From assembly GCA_945952175.1 (NCBI GenBank), contig CAMFHW010000006.1, forward strand, positions 1-21,980: a stretch of 21,980 nt of DNA, written 5' to 3'. The notes beneath the pieces were generated by a model. That model searched no databases, was not told where the DNA came from, and was given only the letters and a program-made list of their open reading frames with translations. Made by a program: the position numbers and the translations under genes. The stretch is from an uncultured Phenylobacterium sp. GTDB taxonomy: Bacteria; Pseudomonadota; Alphaproteobacteria; Caulobacterales; Caulobacteraceae. Shown in pieces: positions 6,666 to 14,280 of the stretch. How positions within the stretch are numbered: position 1 is the stretch's first letter; each line of letters starts with the position of its first letter.

Positions 6666-8005
6666 CCCGCCTCTCCGGTCAGGGCGCGCGCGATGGCGGC
6701 GATCTTGGCCTCGGTCTCCAGCCGCTCGGCGCGCGGATCGCTGTCGGCCACGATGCCGGCGCCCGCCCGCGCCTCGACGCGCCAGCCCGCATCGTCCGCC
6801 ACGCAGCCGACGGTGCGGATCAGCACGCTGGAATCGAAGGCCCCGTCGAAACCCGCCCAGAACATCGCCCCGCAATAGGGGCCGCGGGCGGTCTCCAGGC
6901 CGGCGATGGTCTTCATCGCCTGGACCTTGGGCGCGCCGGTGATCGAGCCCGGCGGGAAGGCCGCGGCCAGCAGGTCGACCGCGCCGGCGTCCTCCGCCAG
7001 CCGCCCGGTCACGGTCGAGACCAGGTGATGGACATTGGCGAAGCTCTCCACCGCCCAGAGATCGGGGACCGCCACGCTGCCCGGCGCGCAGACCCGGGCG
7101 AGGTCGTTGCGCATCAGGTCGACGATCATCAGGTTCTCCGCCCGGTCCTTGGCGCTGGCCGCCAGCTCCCGCGCCAGGGCCGCGTCCTGGTCGGGCCGGC
7201 AGCCGCGCGGCCGGGTGCCCTTGATCGGCCGGGTCTCGACCGCGCCGTCGGCCGCCACCCGCACGAACCGCTCCGGCGAATTCGACACCACCGCCGCGCC
7301 CGGCAGGCGCAGATAGGCGGCGAAGGGCGCCGCGCTCTGACGGACCAGCCGGTCGAGCAGGTCGCCGGGCGTCGCGCCGGCCGTCAGCCGGCCCCGCCAG
7401 GTCCGCGCGATATTCGCCTGGAAGAACTCCCCGGCCGCGATTCGATCGACGACCTCGCTCACCGCCGCCTCATAGGCCGCGCCGTCGCCGGCTTCGAGCC
7501 CTTCGCACAGGCGACCACGCCATCCGTCTCGGGGCGGCGTCTCCAGCCAGCCGAGCGCGCGCCACGCGCGAGCCTCCGCCTCGGCCGCGTCCGCGCCGCG
7601 CCCCAGCGCCAGGACCCGTCCGGCTTCATGGTCGAAGGCCAGGATCGCCGGATAGCGCGCCGCCGCCAGGTCGGGCCAGTCGGCGGCCCGGGCCAGGCCC
7701 AGCCGCTCGACCCGGTCGCCGAGCTCGTAGGAGGCCAGGCCCGCCACGCCCCCTTGGAAAGGGGGCCCATCGGCCAGGGTCGCCATAGGTGCGCCGAGCA
7801 GGGTCTTCAGTTCGGCGAACGGATCGCGTGGGTCGTCCGGCTCGAGACGCAGCACCGCATCGGGGTCGCGCGCCAGATAGGACCAGCGCGCCCGCGATCC
7901 GCCCCCGCCCGACAGGAAGGCCAGCGTCCAGGGCTCTTCGGCGAACGCCGGGACGACCTCCGCCGGCTCGCGCCACGGAGCGGCGAGCATGACCGCGACC
8001 TGCAT
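6662..8005 (-). CDS. pabB: Aminodeoxychorismate synthase component I (PabB)
   Basis: 447 residues, chorismate-binding family. The N-terminal half is the variable lid (to ~170); the catalytic domain follows with GEFFQANIAR (192-201), PERF (244-247), RPIKGTRPRG (259-268), ENLMIVDLMRND (290-301) and the GSITGAPKVQAMKTI stretch (353-367). The lysine in PIKGT is the PabB signature, where anthranilate synthase has Ala, so it converts chorismate and ammonia to aminodeoxychorismate. The glutamine amidotransferase (PabA) is not in the window. A GTG seven codons upstream is open, but AAGGG stands 7 bases before the ATG at 8005, which I chose. It is coupled to the pabC-like gene by ATGA and follows the MFS gene by 40 bp. 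Confidence 0.92.
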   Translation of the reverse strand: MQVAVMLAAPWREPAEVVPAFAEEPWTLAFLSGGGGSRARWSYLARDPDAVLRLEPDDPRDPFAELKTLLGAPMATLADGPPFQGGVAGLASYELGDRVERLGLARAADWPDLAAARYPAILAFDHEAGRVLALGRGADAAEAEARAWRALGWLETPPRDGWRGRLCEGLEAGDGAAYEAAVSEVVDRIAAGEFFQANIARTWRGRLTAGATPGDLLDRLVRQSAAPFAAYLRLPGAAVVSNSPERFVRVAADGAVETRPIKGTRPRGCRPDQDAALARELAASAKDRAENLMIVDLMRNDLARVCAPGSVAVPDLWAVESFANVHHLVSTVTGRLAEDAGAVDLLAAAFPPGSITGAPKVQAMKTIAGLETARGPYCGAMFWAGFDGAFDSSVLIRTVGCVADDAGWRVEARAGAGIVADSDPRAERLETEAKIAAIARALTGEAG

Positions 8006-8045
8006 GCCGCGGCCCTTAGCCTCCACGGTGGCCGATGGGAAGGCG

Positions 8046-9506
8046 TCAGGCGAGGCGGCGACCGCCTCCGCGCACGAACAGCAGGCCCACGAACCCGATG
8101 GTCAGCAGGATGATGATGGTCGCGAACCCGCCCTGCTGGCTGTGGGTCAGGTTGGTGCCGAGATTGACCATCATCGGCCCGAGCCAGCCGGTGGCCACGC
8201 CCGACAGCGCATAGACCCCGAAGAAAGCCCCCGTCTGCTCCGGCGGGGTCAGCCGGGTCAGCATGGTGCGCGAGCTCGCATACTGGGCCGTGATGAAGAC
8301 GGCGTTGTTGAAGCCGATCAGCAGGAAGATCACCTCCGGCAGGGTCCGGAAGATCGGCCCGTTCCACATCGGCGCGTGGGCGGCCGGATCGAAGCTCCAG
8401 AAATAGAGGATCCTGTCCGGGGCCATGCCCAGGAAGGCGAAGAACCCCAGGAGCGACAGGAGGACGGAGACGCGCACCGAGTTCTTGGGCGCCAGGCCCG
8501 CGTCCATCCAGCGCCCGACGAAGCCTCCGAACACCGCCAGCACCGACAGGATCACGCCGTAGCCCAGCATCTCCAGCGCGCCCCACTTCATCACGCCGAC
8601 GGCATAGATGCCGGCATAGATCAGGATGGCGTTCATGCCGTCGACATAGAACATGCGGCTGACCAGATAGATGGCCGCGTCCTTGTAGTGCCGCACGGTC
8701 GAGACCATCCGCCAGAGCTGCTTGGCGCCGTCGCCGAACGCCCTCAGGACCGGCGTGCCGGTGGGCTCGGCGTCCGGCGTGAACAGGAACAGCGGGATCG
8801 CGCCGACCGCGAAGATCCCCGCCGCCATCAGGGCCACCACCCGCTCGTGTTCGTGGGTGGCGGTGCTCAACCCGAACAGCGGCGCCTTCGGCACCCAGCT
8901 CCAGTCGACCTTGCCCGGCAGGGCGAAGGCCCAGGCCGTGAAGCCCAGGGCGAAGACCGAGAAGGCGTTGCCCAGCGCCAGCGCCAGGCCCGAGGCCTTG
9001 TGCGCCCCGCCGAGCCCCGCCGCCCGCACCAGCAGCGAATTGTGCAACACCTCCGAATAGGAGAAGCCGATCCCGATCAGGGTGGTCAGCAGCATGGTGA
9101 CCGTCACCGACAGGCCGCTGAGATCAGGCTTGGCCCACCAGAGCGCCGCCATCATCGGGACCATGGCGGCCACGATCATGCCCAGCCAGATCTTGCGCCG
9201 CCCGAGCTGGTCGATCGAGGCGCCCAGCAGCGGCGCGGTCGCCATGACCACCCAGCCCGAATACTGGCTCCACTGCGAGATCACCGCCTGGCCCTTCACC
9301 GGGTCGCCGACCATGGTCGCGGCGATGTAGGGGGCGAAGATGTAGATGGTGACCAGGATCACATAGGGATTGCGCGCGCCCTCGAAGAGGGACCAGGCCA
9401 CCCCGCCGCGGTTCAGGGGCGCGTCGCCGCCGATCTCGCTGGCGATGGGCGGATCGACGACCGCGCCGGCGCCATGCGCCTCGACGGCCGGACTCGGATC
9501 GGACAC
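8046..9506 (-). CDS. MFS transporter, Atg22/UMF1-like
   Basis: About 486 residues with some twelve hydrophobic segments and a polar N-terminal ~35. GVAWSLFEGARNPYVILVTIYIFAPY near the start and DQLGRRKIWLG between helices 2 and 3 fit the UMF1/Atg22-like branch of the major facilitator superfamily, whose bacterial substrates are mostly unknown. The C-terminal half has FGGFVGRWMD, the mirrored MFS loop motif. The start is probably the GTG at 9506: GGGAG lies 7 bases before it, whereas the in-frame GTG at 9512 is too close to that site. A perfect AAACGGCCGTTT palindrome lies 15 bp upstream. It may head an operon with pabB, though no functional link is obvious. Confidence 0.85.
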   Translation of the reverse strand: MSDPSPAVEAHGAGAVVDPPIASEIGGDAPLNRGGVAWSLFEGARNPYVILVTIYIFAPYIAATMVGDPVKGQAVISQWSQYSGWVVMATAPLLGASIDQLGRRKIWLGMIVAAMVPMMAALWWAKPDLSGLSVTVTMLLTTLIGIGFSYSEVLHNSLLVRAAGLGGAHKASGLALALGNAFSVFALGFTAWAFALPGKVDWSWVPKAPLFGLSTATHEHERVVALMAAGIFAVGAIPLFLFTPDAEPTGTPVLRAFGDGAKQLWRMVSTVRHYKDAAIYLVSRMFYVDGMNAILIYAGIYAVGVMKWGALEMLGYGVILSVLAVFGGFVGRWMDAGLAPKNSVRVSVLLSLLGFFAFLGMAPDRILYFWSFDPAAHAPMWNGPIFRTLPEVIFLLIGFNNAVFITAQYASSRTMLTRLTPPEQTGAFFGVYALSGVATGWLGPMMVNLGTNLTHSQQGGFATIIILLTIGFVGLLFVRGGGRRLA

Positions 9507-9519
9507 GCGCACTCTCCCT

Positions 9520-9533
9520 GAAACGGCCGTTTG
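9520..9533. promoter_or_regulatory. Palindromic operator, GAAAC-N4-GTTTG
   Basis: GAAACGGCCGTTTG, with a perfect 12-bp palindrome at its core (9521-9532), between the divergent MFS and SDR genes and 15 bp before the MFS start. It fits the G/CAAAC-N2-4-GTTTG/C pattern described for the fatty-acid-responsive TetR regulator PsrA. The same half-sites recur at 16425-16440 before the acyl-CoA dehydrogenase. Confidence 0.5.
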
Positions 9534-9688
9534 TTCGCTTCGGCTTTCAGGCAGGTTAGCGGCTGGGGCGCGGATGTAGAGTCCCTATTCCTATCGCCGC
9601 CGCGTGAGGTCCCGCGCGCCGGGGCTCGACTCCGCCGCGGCTCGGTCGGATGATCCCCGGACACCATAATTCATTAGGGAGAACGATC

Positions 9689-10567
9689 ATGGGATTGCTG
9701 GACGGCAAGGTCGCCATCATTACGGGCGCGGGCGGCGGACTGGGCGAGGCCTACGCCAAGCTCTTCGCCAAGGAAGGGGCCTCGGTGGTCGTCAACGACC
9801 TCGGCGGCGCGCGCGACGGCTCGGGCGACGGCTCGAAGAGCGCGGCCCAGAAGGTGGTCGACGACATCGTGGCGGCGGGCGGCAAGGCCGTGGCCAACGG
9901 CGACGACGTCTCCACCATGGCGGGCGGCGAAAACATCCTGAAGACCGCGCTGGATAACTTCGGCCAGATCGACATCCTGGTCTGCAACGCCGGCATCCTG
10001 CGCGACAAGACCTTCGCCAACACCTCCGAGCAGGACTGGGACCTGGTGGTCAAGGTGCACCTGAAGGGCACCTATTGCTGCACCATGCCGGTCTGGAAGT
10101 GGCTGAAGGACAACGGCAAGCCGGGCACGATCATCATGACCAGCTCGACCAGCGGCCTCTATGGCAATTTCGGCCAGTCGAACTACGGCGCCGCCAAGGC
10201 CGGGATCTACGGCTTCATGCGCGTGCTCTCGATCGAGGGACGCAAGTACGGCATCCGCGTCATGGGCCTGGCCCCCGGCGCCTTCACCCGCATGACCTCC
10301 GACCTGCCCGGCCGCCAGGGCCGCGAGCCCGATCCGTTGAGCCTGCCCGAGAACGTCGCGCCGGGCGTGCTGTTCATGGCCTCGGACCTCGCCGCCGACC
10401 ACACCGGCAAGGTGCTGGGCGTCTCCTCCCGCGGCGTGCGCGAGATCAAGATGCTGCAGACCGACGGCTTCCAGCCGGGCCGGCCCTACACCGCCCAGGA
10501 AGTGGCCGAGCACGCCAGCCAGGTCTTCTTCCCCGACGCCCAGGAGCGCACGGCGGCCAGCGCCTGA
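9689..10567 (+). CDS. SDR dehydrogenase, MFE-2-like (3R)-hydroxyacyl-CoA dehydrogenase
   Basis: 292 residues, classical short-chain dehydrogenase/reductase. The NAD-binding TGAGGGLG is at 12-19 and CNAG at 99-102. The catalytic residues are S153 in TSSTSG, Y166 and K170 in NYGAAK. The NDLGGARDGSG segment (36-46) and GLYGNFGQSNYGAAKAG are characteristic of the dehydrogenase domain of peroxisomal multifunctional enzyme 2 (HSD17B4), so oxidation of 3-hydroxyacyl-CoA or a steroid side chain is likely. The hydratase and SCP2 domains of MFE-2 are absent. The ATG has AGGGAGA upstream at good spacing; an in-frame ATG at 9650 precedes that site and is not used. A hairpin with a T-run follows the stop. 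Confidence 0.88.
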   Translation: MGLLDGKVAIITGAGGGLGEAYAKLFAKEGASVVVNDLGGARDGSGDGSKSAAQKVVDDIVAAGGKAVANGDDVSTMAGGENILKTALDNFGQIDILVCNAGILRDKTFANTSEQDWDLVVKVHLKGTYCCTMPVWKWLKDNGKPGTIIMTSSTSGLYGNFGQSNYGAAKAGIYGFMRVLSIEGRKYGIRVMGLAPGAFTRMTSDLPGRQGREPDPLSLPENVAPGVLFMASDLAADHTGKVLGVSSRGVREIKMLQTDGFQPGRPYTAQEVAEHASQVFFPDAQERTAASA

Positions 10568-10576
10568 CCGATCCGG

Positions 10577-10607
10577 GATCGGCGCCGTCGAGCGGCGGCG
10601 CCGATTT
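10577..10607 (+). terminator. Probable terminator after the SDR gene
   Basis: A 10-bp perfect stem (ATCGGCGCCG / CGGCGCCGAT, plus a possible G-U pair) with an 8-base loop, starting 10 bases after the SDR stop and running into TTTCCCCC. The U-run is short, so efficiency is uncertain. It separates the SDR gene from the sigma factor gene. Confidence 0.55.
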
Positions 10608-10673
10608 CCCCCGAGCCTCGCGTATCCTTTCGGGCCTCCCGTCCGTCCAGGGCCCAACTCAAGGGAGCGGGGC

Positions 10674-11630
10674 ATGACCGACACCAGCGACACCTTCACC
10701 GTCCAGGCCGACGTCCGGGGCCCTTGGCGCCGGTTCGTCGACGACATCGCGCCCCTGAGGCCCGACCTGTTCCGCTACTGCCGGGGCCTGACGGGCAATG
10801 TCTGGGACGCCGAGGACCTGTTGCAGGACGCCCTGCTCAGGACCTTCGGCGCGCTCGGCAAGAACGACGCCGAACTCGCCCATCCGCGCGCCTACCTCAC
10901 CCGCGTCGCCACCCACCTCTGGTTCGACCGCCTGCGCCGCCTGAGGCTGGAACGCATCCAGGCCTCGCGCGCCGAGACCGATCCCACGGCTCCGGACGAC
11001 CCGGCCCAGGTGGTCGCCGTCCGCGCCGCCGCGGCCGCCCTGTTCCAGGCCCTGCCGCCCCGCGAACGCGCCGCCGTCCTGCTGAAGGACGTCATGGATT
11101 TCTCGCTGGAGGAGACGGCCGCGTTGCTGCGCTCCACCGTCGGGGCGGTGAAGTCGGCCCTGCATCGCGGCCGCGCCACTCTGGCGGCGGCGCAGGCGGC
11201 GCCACGTCCCGCGGCGGCCACGCCCCGGGCGGTCGTGGATCGCTTCGTCGCCGCGCTCACCGCCCGCGACTTCGAGGCCATCCGCGCCCTGTGCCTGGCC
11301 GATGTGAGCGTCGACATGGTCGGCGGCGCCAGTTTCGAGACCTACGAGTCCGGCCAGGTCACCCTGCATTTCGCCCACTTCGTCATGCCCGGCCTGGGCG
11401 ACGCGCCGCGCTGGCGGACCGAGGTCTACGAGGGCGAACCCATCGCGCTCGGCCTGCGCACCCTGAACGGCGTCGAGGGCGTCAACGAGATCTGGCGGCT
11501 GGAGGCCGAGGACGCGGGGGTCGAGCGCATCCGCCTCTACTGCTTCTGCCCCGACCTGCTCGCGGCCGTGGCGGCCGACCTCGGCCTGCCCGTCCTGCCT
11601 CGGCCCTATCGCAGCCCAAGCTTCGGCTAG
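10674..11630 (+). CDS. ECF sigma factor with C-terminal SnoaL-like domain
   Basis: 318 residues, longer than a simple ECF factor. Region 2 spans ~24-95 (DLFRYCRGLTGNVWDAEDLLQDALLRTF, then PRAYLTRVATHLWFDRLRR). Region 4 spans ~115-172 (LPPRERAAVLLKDVMDFSLEETAALL, then VGAVKSALHRGRATL). Residues ~184-318 form an extra domain beginning VVDRFVAALTARDFEAIRALCLADVSVDMVGG, which resembles SnoaL/NTF2-like folds found fused to several ECF groups, where the domain modulates sigma activity in place of a separate anti-sigma. No anti-sigma gene is adjacent. I do not see the DGGGK-type and WLPEP motifs I associate with ECF41, so I leave the ECF group open. AGGGAG precedes the ATG. The TAG overlaps the convergent acetyltransferase stop. 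Confidence 0.88.
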   Translation: MTDTSDTFTVQADVRGPWRRFVDDIAPLRPDLFRYCRGLTGNVWDAEDLLQDALLRTFGALGKNDAELAHPRAYLTRVATHLWFDRLRRLRLERIQASRAETDPTAPDDPAQVVAVRAAAAALFQALPPRERAAVLLKDVMDFSLEETAALLRSTVGAVKSALHRGRATLAAAQAAPRPAAATPRAVVDRFVAALTARDFEAIRALCLADVSVDMVGGASFETYESGQVTLHFAHFVMPGLGDAPRWRTEVYEGEPIALGLRTLNGVEGVNEIWRLEAEDAGVERIRLYCFCPDLLAAVAADLGLPVLPRPYRSPSFG

Positions 11631-12211
11631 GCGAACTGCGCCAACCGCGCGTCCAGCCGCTCGCGCACAGCCGGCCATTCCTCGGCCAGGATCGAGAAGA
11701 TCACCGTGTCGCGGATGCGGCCGGTCCAGGTCACGCGGTCCTGGCGCAGGATCCCCTCCTGGATCGCGCCCAGCTTCAGCACCGCCGCGCGCGAGCGGGC
11801 GTTCAGCGCGTCGACCCGATAGACCACGCGCCGCGCGCCGCTGTCGAAGGCATGACCCATCATCAGCCGCTTGCAGGCCGGATTGACCGCCCCGCCCCGC
11901 TGGTCGGGGCGGTAATAGGTGCCGCCGATCTCCACCACGCCGTTGGCGTTGTCGATGCTGGAGAAGCAGGTCAGGCCCACGCAGACGCCGTCCGCCACCA
12001 CCGCCTGGCCAATGGTGCGCCCGGCGGCGACATCGCCCATCAGCATCTTCCAGGTCGGCTCGAAATGCTCGCCCGCCCAGGAGAAGGGATAGAGCCTGGT
12101 CCAGATCTCGGGATCGGCCTCGCAGGCGGCGCGCAGCTCATCGCGCCGGTCCTCGCCCATCGGCTCCAGCCGCACGAACCGGTTTTCCAGGACCTTTGTC
12201 TCGATCTTCAC
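11627..12211 (-). CDS. GNAT-family N-acetyltransferase, RimJ/RimL-like
   Basis: About 194 residues. It opens LENRFVRLEPMGEDRRDEL, the usual start of RimJ/RimL-type acetyltransferases. The acetyl-CoA region is visible in VVEIGGTYYRPDQRGGAVNPACKRLMMGHAFD, and the C-terminal strand in RVDALNARSRAAVLKLGAIQEGILRQD (the N-x-x-S-R-A-V-L-K-L-G-A motif). Substrate unknown; this group includes protein, small-molecule and toxin acetylases. Start is probably GTG 12211, which has AGGTGGGG at a suitable distance, rather than the GTG at 12223 that would overlap that site. Convergent with the sigma factor gene with stops sharing CTAG (11627-11630). Confidence 0.85.
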   Translation of the reverse strand: MKIETKVLENRFVRLEPMGEDRRDELRAACEADPEIWTRLYPFSWAGEHFEPTWKMLMGDVAAGRTIGQAVVADGVCVGLTCFSSIDNANGVVEIGGTYYRPDQRGGAVNPACKRLMMGHAFDSGARRVVYRVDALNARSRAAVLKLGAIQEGILRQDRVTWTGRIRDTVIFSILAEEWPAVRERLDARLAQFA

Positions 12212-12293
12212 GCCATACCCCACCTGTCGACGCCGCCGACTTAGGCCCCCGCCGTCCAGGGCGGAAGAGCCATTCCGGTTTCGTCGCGCGGAC

Positions 12294-13049
12294 CTATCGG
12301 GCGTGGAAGAAGAGCTGACCCGCCTGGACCAGATAGGTGATCCCGATCACGGTCACGATCAGCCGGGTCCAGCGCTTGAAGTTCACGTCGCTCAGCCGAT
12401 CGAGGATGACCCCGCCCACCGCCGTCCCTGCCATGGAGAGCGGGATGGCGAGCGCGAACAGCCACCAGGGCGGCAGACCCTTGCCCTGGCCAGCGATCAG
12501 CGGCGCCCCATAGACGAGGATCTTGGCCAGGTGGGCGAATACCTGGGTGGCGGCCTTGGTCGCGACGATCACGTGGCGGGTCAGCGCCGTGCGCACGAAG
12601 AAGATGTCGAGCAGGGGCCCGGCGACCCCTGCCGTCAGGTTCACCCCGGTGACCATCAGGCCCGACAGCAGGGCCTGGCCCGGCCGCGCGGCGTCGAGCC
12701 TGATCCAGCTCTGCGGCAGCCAGAGCAGGCCTGGCAGCAGGCCCATGAACAGGTAGAGGAACGGCTTCGACGGGGTGATCGCGATCAGCGACACCACGAT
12801 CCCGGCGGTCAGCGAGCCGGCGGCATAGATGCCGACGATCTTCCAGTCGACGTACTTGCGGTGCAGCACCGCCCGCCAGCCATTGGCCACCAGCTGCAGG
12901 ATGCCATGGGTCACGAACGCCGCCGAGACGGGCAGGACGAGGGCCAGGCCGCCCATCAGGACCAGGCCGCCGGCCATGCCGAACACCCCCGAAAGGGTGG
13001 CGGTGATGAAGGACAGGACGACCAGGAAGCCGGCGACGATCGCGCTCAC
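12294..13049 (-). CDS. TauE/SafE-type membrane exporter, copy 1
   Basis: 251 residues, about eight hydrophobic segments, family-typical length. The TauE/SafE hallmark is SGVFGMAGGLVLMGGLALVLP near the N-terminus, echoed in the second half by TGVNLTAGVAGPLLDIFFV. The family exports sulfite, sulfoacetate and other organosulfur or organic anions; the substrate here is unknown. It is clearly paralogous to the copy at 14258-15019 (roughly half the residues match, including ILQLVANGWR / LVQLGSNGWR, WIRLDA and TRH-plus-TKAA segments). It starts with GTG in a GTGA overlap with the 75-residue gene upstream, so they are translated together, and is divergent from the LysR gene. Confidence 0.87.
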   Translation of the reverse strand: MSAIVAGFLVVLSFITATLSGVFGMAGGLVLMGGLALVLPVSAAFVTHGILQLVANGWRAVLHRKYVDWKIVGIYAAGSLTAGIVVSLIAITPSKPFLYLFMGLLPGLLWLPQSWIRLDAARPGQALLSGLMVTGVNLTAGVAGPLLDIFFVRTALTRHVIVATKAATQVFAHLAKILVYGAPLIAGQGKGLPPWWLFALAIPLSMAGTAVGGVILDRLSDVNFKRWTRLIVTVIGITYLVQAGQLFFHAR

Positions 13050-13273
13050 TGGACGGCGTCTCCGCGCCGCAGCCGTGCGCGGCCCCGCGCCGTGGCCCGC
13101 ACCTGGCGGCCGGCGATCTCGACCAGGCCGGCGGAAACGCAGTCCTCCCAGATGGATTCCCGCGGACAGTGGGTGCCCCAGGCCTCCATGGTCTCGCGAT
13201 AGGTCCTGGGCTTAGCCTCCAGCCAGTCGATCAGCTGGAGCTCCAAGGCGTCCGTGTATGGCGATGCGGTCAT
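13046..13273 (-). CDS. Small conserved-looking protein of unknown function (75 aa)
   Basis: 75 residues from the ATG at 13273, which has GGGGGAG 5 bases upstream; a longer open frame to 13333 lacks such a site. I do not recognise the family. The protein is soluble and basic at the C-terminus: ALELQLIDWLEAKPRTYRETMEAW (helices), then CPRESIWEDCVSAGLVEIAGRQVRATARGRARLRRGD, which has the helix-then-beta-hairpin pattern (LVEI...VRATARGRARL) of a winged-helix wing. Two cysteines. It could be a small DNA-binding regulator or partner of the exporter. Its stop overlaps the TauE copy 1 start (GTGA), and it is transcribed divergently from lysR, so the pair are the likely LysR targets. Confidence 0.72.
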   Translation of the reverse strand: MTASPYTDALELQLIDWLEAKPRTYRETMEAWGTHCPRESIWEDCVSAGLVEIAGRQVRATARGRARLRRGDAVQ

Positions 13274-13298
13274 GGCCGCTCCCCCGTGGATGATGCTG

Positions 13299-13319
13299 GC
13301 TCCGTGATGGACCCGGAGC
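13299..13319. repeat. Inverted repeat in the leader of the 75-aa gene
   Basis: GCTCCG-N9-CGGAGC in the 98-bp gap between the 75-aa gene and lysR. It could be a leader hairpin or an operator. Nearby, TATAG-N12-CGATA (13336-13357) is an imperfect dyad in an AT-rich patch where a LysR site might sit. Neither can be assigned with confidence. Confidence 0.3.
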
Positions 13320-13371
13320 GCAACCACGTCCAATATATAGCAAAGTCGATTTCGATACCCTGAGAGTATGG

Positions 13372-14280
13372 ATGACCGAGCTGCGCCAGCTCCGCTATCT
13401 CGTCACCGTGGCCGAGGAGGGCAACCTCACCCGCGCGGCCGAGCGGCTGGGCATCCAGCAGCCGCCGCTCACCCGCCAGATCCGCCTGCTCGAGGAGGAC
13501 TGGGGCGTGCCGCTGTTCGAGCGCCATCCGCGCGGCATGCGCCCCACCGAGGCCGGCCGCGTGGCCATCGAAGCCGCCCGCGACGTGCTCGAACGCGCCG
13601 GCCGGCTCGGCCAGACCGCGCGGCGCGCCGCCCGCGGCGAGCAGGGCCGCCTCGCCATCGGCTACACCAGCTCCGGCGCCTTCAACCCTTTCGTCAGCCA
13701 GCAGATCCGGGCCTTCCGCGAGGCCCGGCCCGGCGTCTTGCTGGCGCTGGCCGAGGACGGCACCCCGGAGCTGGCCCAGGCCCTGCGCGACGAACGCCTC
13801 GACGCCGCCTTCGTCCGCTCCACCTCCTCCGACACCTCGGGCCTCCTGCTGGAGCCCCTGTTCGAAGAGCCGATGGTCGCGGCCCTGCCGCCGGGACACC
13901 CCCTCGCCGGCTGGCCGATCGCCCTCTCGGCCTTGGCCGGCGAGACCTTCGATTTCTACCGCCGCCCGACCGGGCCCGGCCTGTACGACGCGATCCTGTC
14001 GGCCTGCTACGCGGCGGGGTTCAGCCCGATCGTCGCCCAGGAGGCGCCGCGCATGTCCTCGACCCTCGGCCTCGTCGCGGCCGGCCTCGGCGTCTCCATC
14101 GTACCGGCCTCGATGCAGCGGATGAACGTCGAGGGCGTGGCTTTCGCGGGCCTTGAGGACGCAGCCGGCCTCACCGCGCCCATGCTGCTGGCGACCCGCA
14201 GGCGCGAGCCCTCCGGCCTCGTAGCCAGTTTCAGGAGCCAGGTGCGGACCGCGGCGCTCAGCCTTGGGCGTGCAGGATGA
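13372..14280 (+). CDS. LysR-family transcriptional regulator
   Basis: 302 residues, standard length. The winged helix-turn-helix is at 1-60: LRQLRYLVTVAEEGNLTRAAERLGIQQPPLTRQIRLLEEDWGVPLFER. The substrate-binding domain follows from ~92 (GRLAIGYTSSGAFNPFV) and includes the usual GLGVSIVP turn. LysR proteins usually sit divergent to their targets, here the 75-aa gene plus TauE copy 1. Its 3' end overlaps the 3' end of the convergent TauE copy 2 by 23 bp. The effector is unknown; a small organic or organosulfur anion exported by the TauE proteins is a guess from context. Confidence 0.92.
   Translation: MTELRQLRYLVTVAEEGNLTRAAERLGIQQPPLTRQIRLLEEDWGVPLFERHPRGMRPTEAGRVAIEAARDVLERAGRLGQTARRAARGEQGRLAIGYTSSGAFNPFVSQQIRAFREARPGVLLALAEDGTPELAQALRDERLDAAFVRSTSSDTSGLLLEPLFEEPMVAALPPGHPLAGWPIALSALAGETFDFYRRPTGPGLYDAILSACYAAGFSPIVAQEAPRMSSTLGLVAAGLGVSIVPASMQRMNVEGVAFAGLEDAAGLTAPMLLATRRREPSGLVASFRSQVRTAALSLGRAG

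Noticed and set aside
7989..9521. A 510-codon rightward frame opposite the MFS transporter
   Set aside because: Low-complexity His/Gln/Arg-rich translation, typical of antisense frames in GC-rich DNA; the leftward frame encodes membrane helices.
10674..11630. Assignment of the sigma factor to ECF41
   Set aside because: The SnoaL-like domain fits, but the signature motifs I would expect are not visible and no ECF41-type promoter is apparent upstream.
12249..12264. Terminator between TauE copy 1 and the GNAT gene
   Set aside because: Only a 5-bp GC stem with no U-run on either strand; expected by chance in GC-rich DNA.
13336..13357. A firm LysR operator (TATAG-N12-CGATA)
   Set aside because: The dyad has a mismatch and does not clearly fit T-N11-A spacing, so it is mentioned only as a weak possibility.
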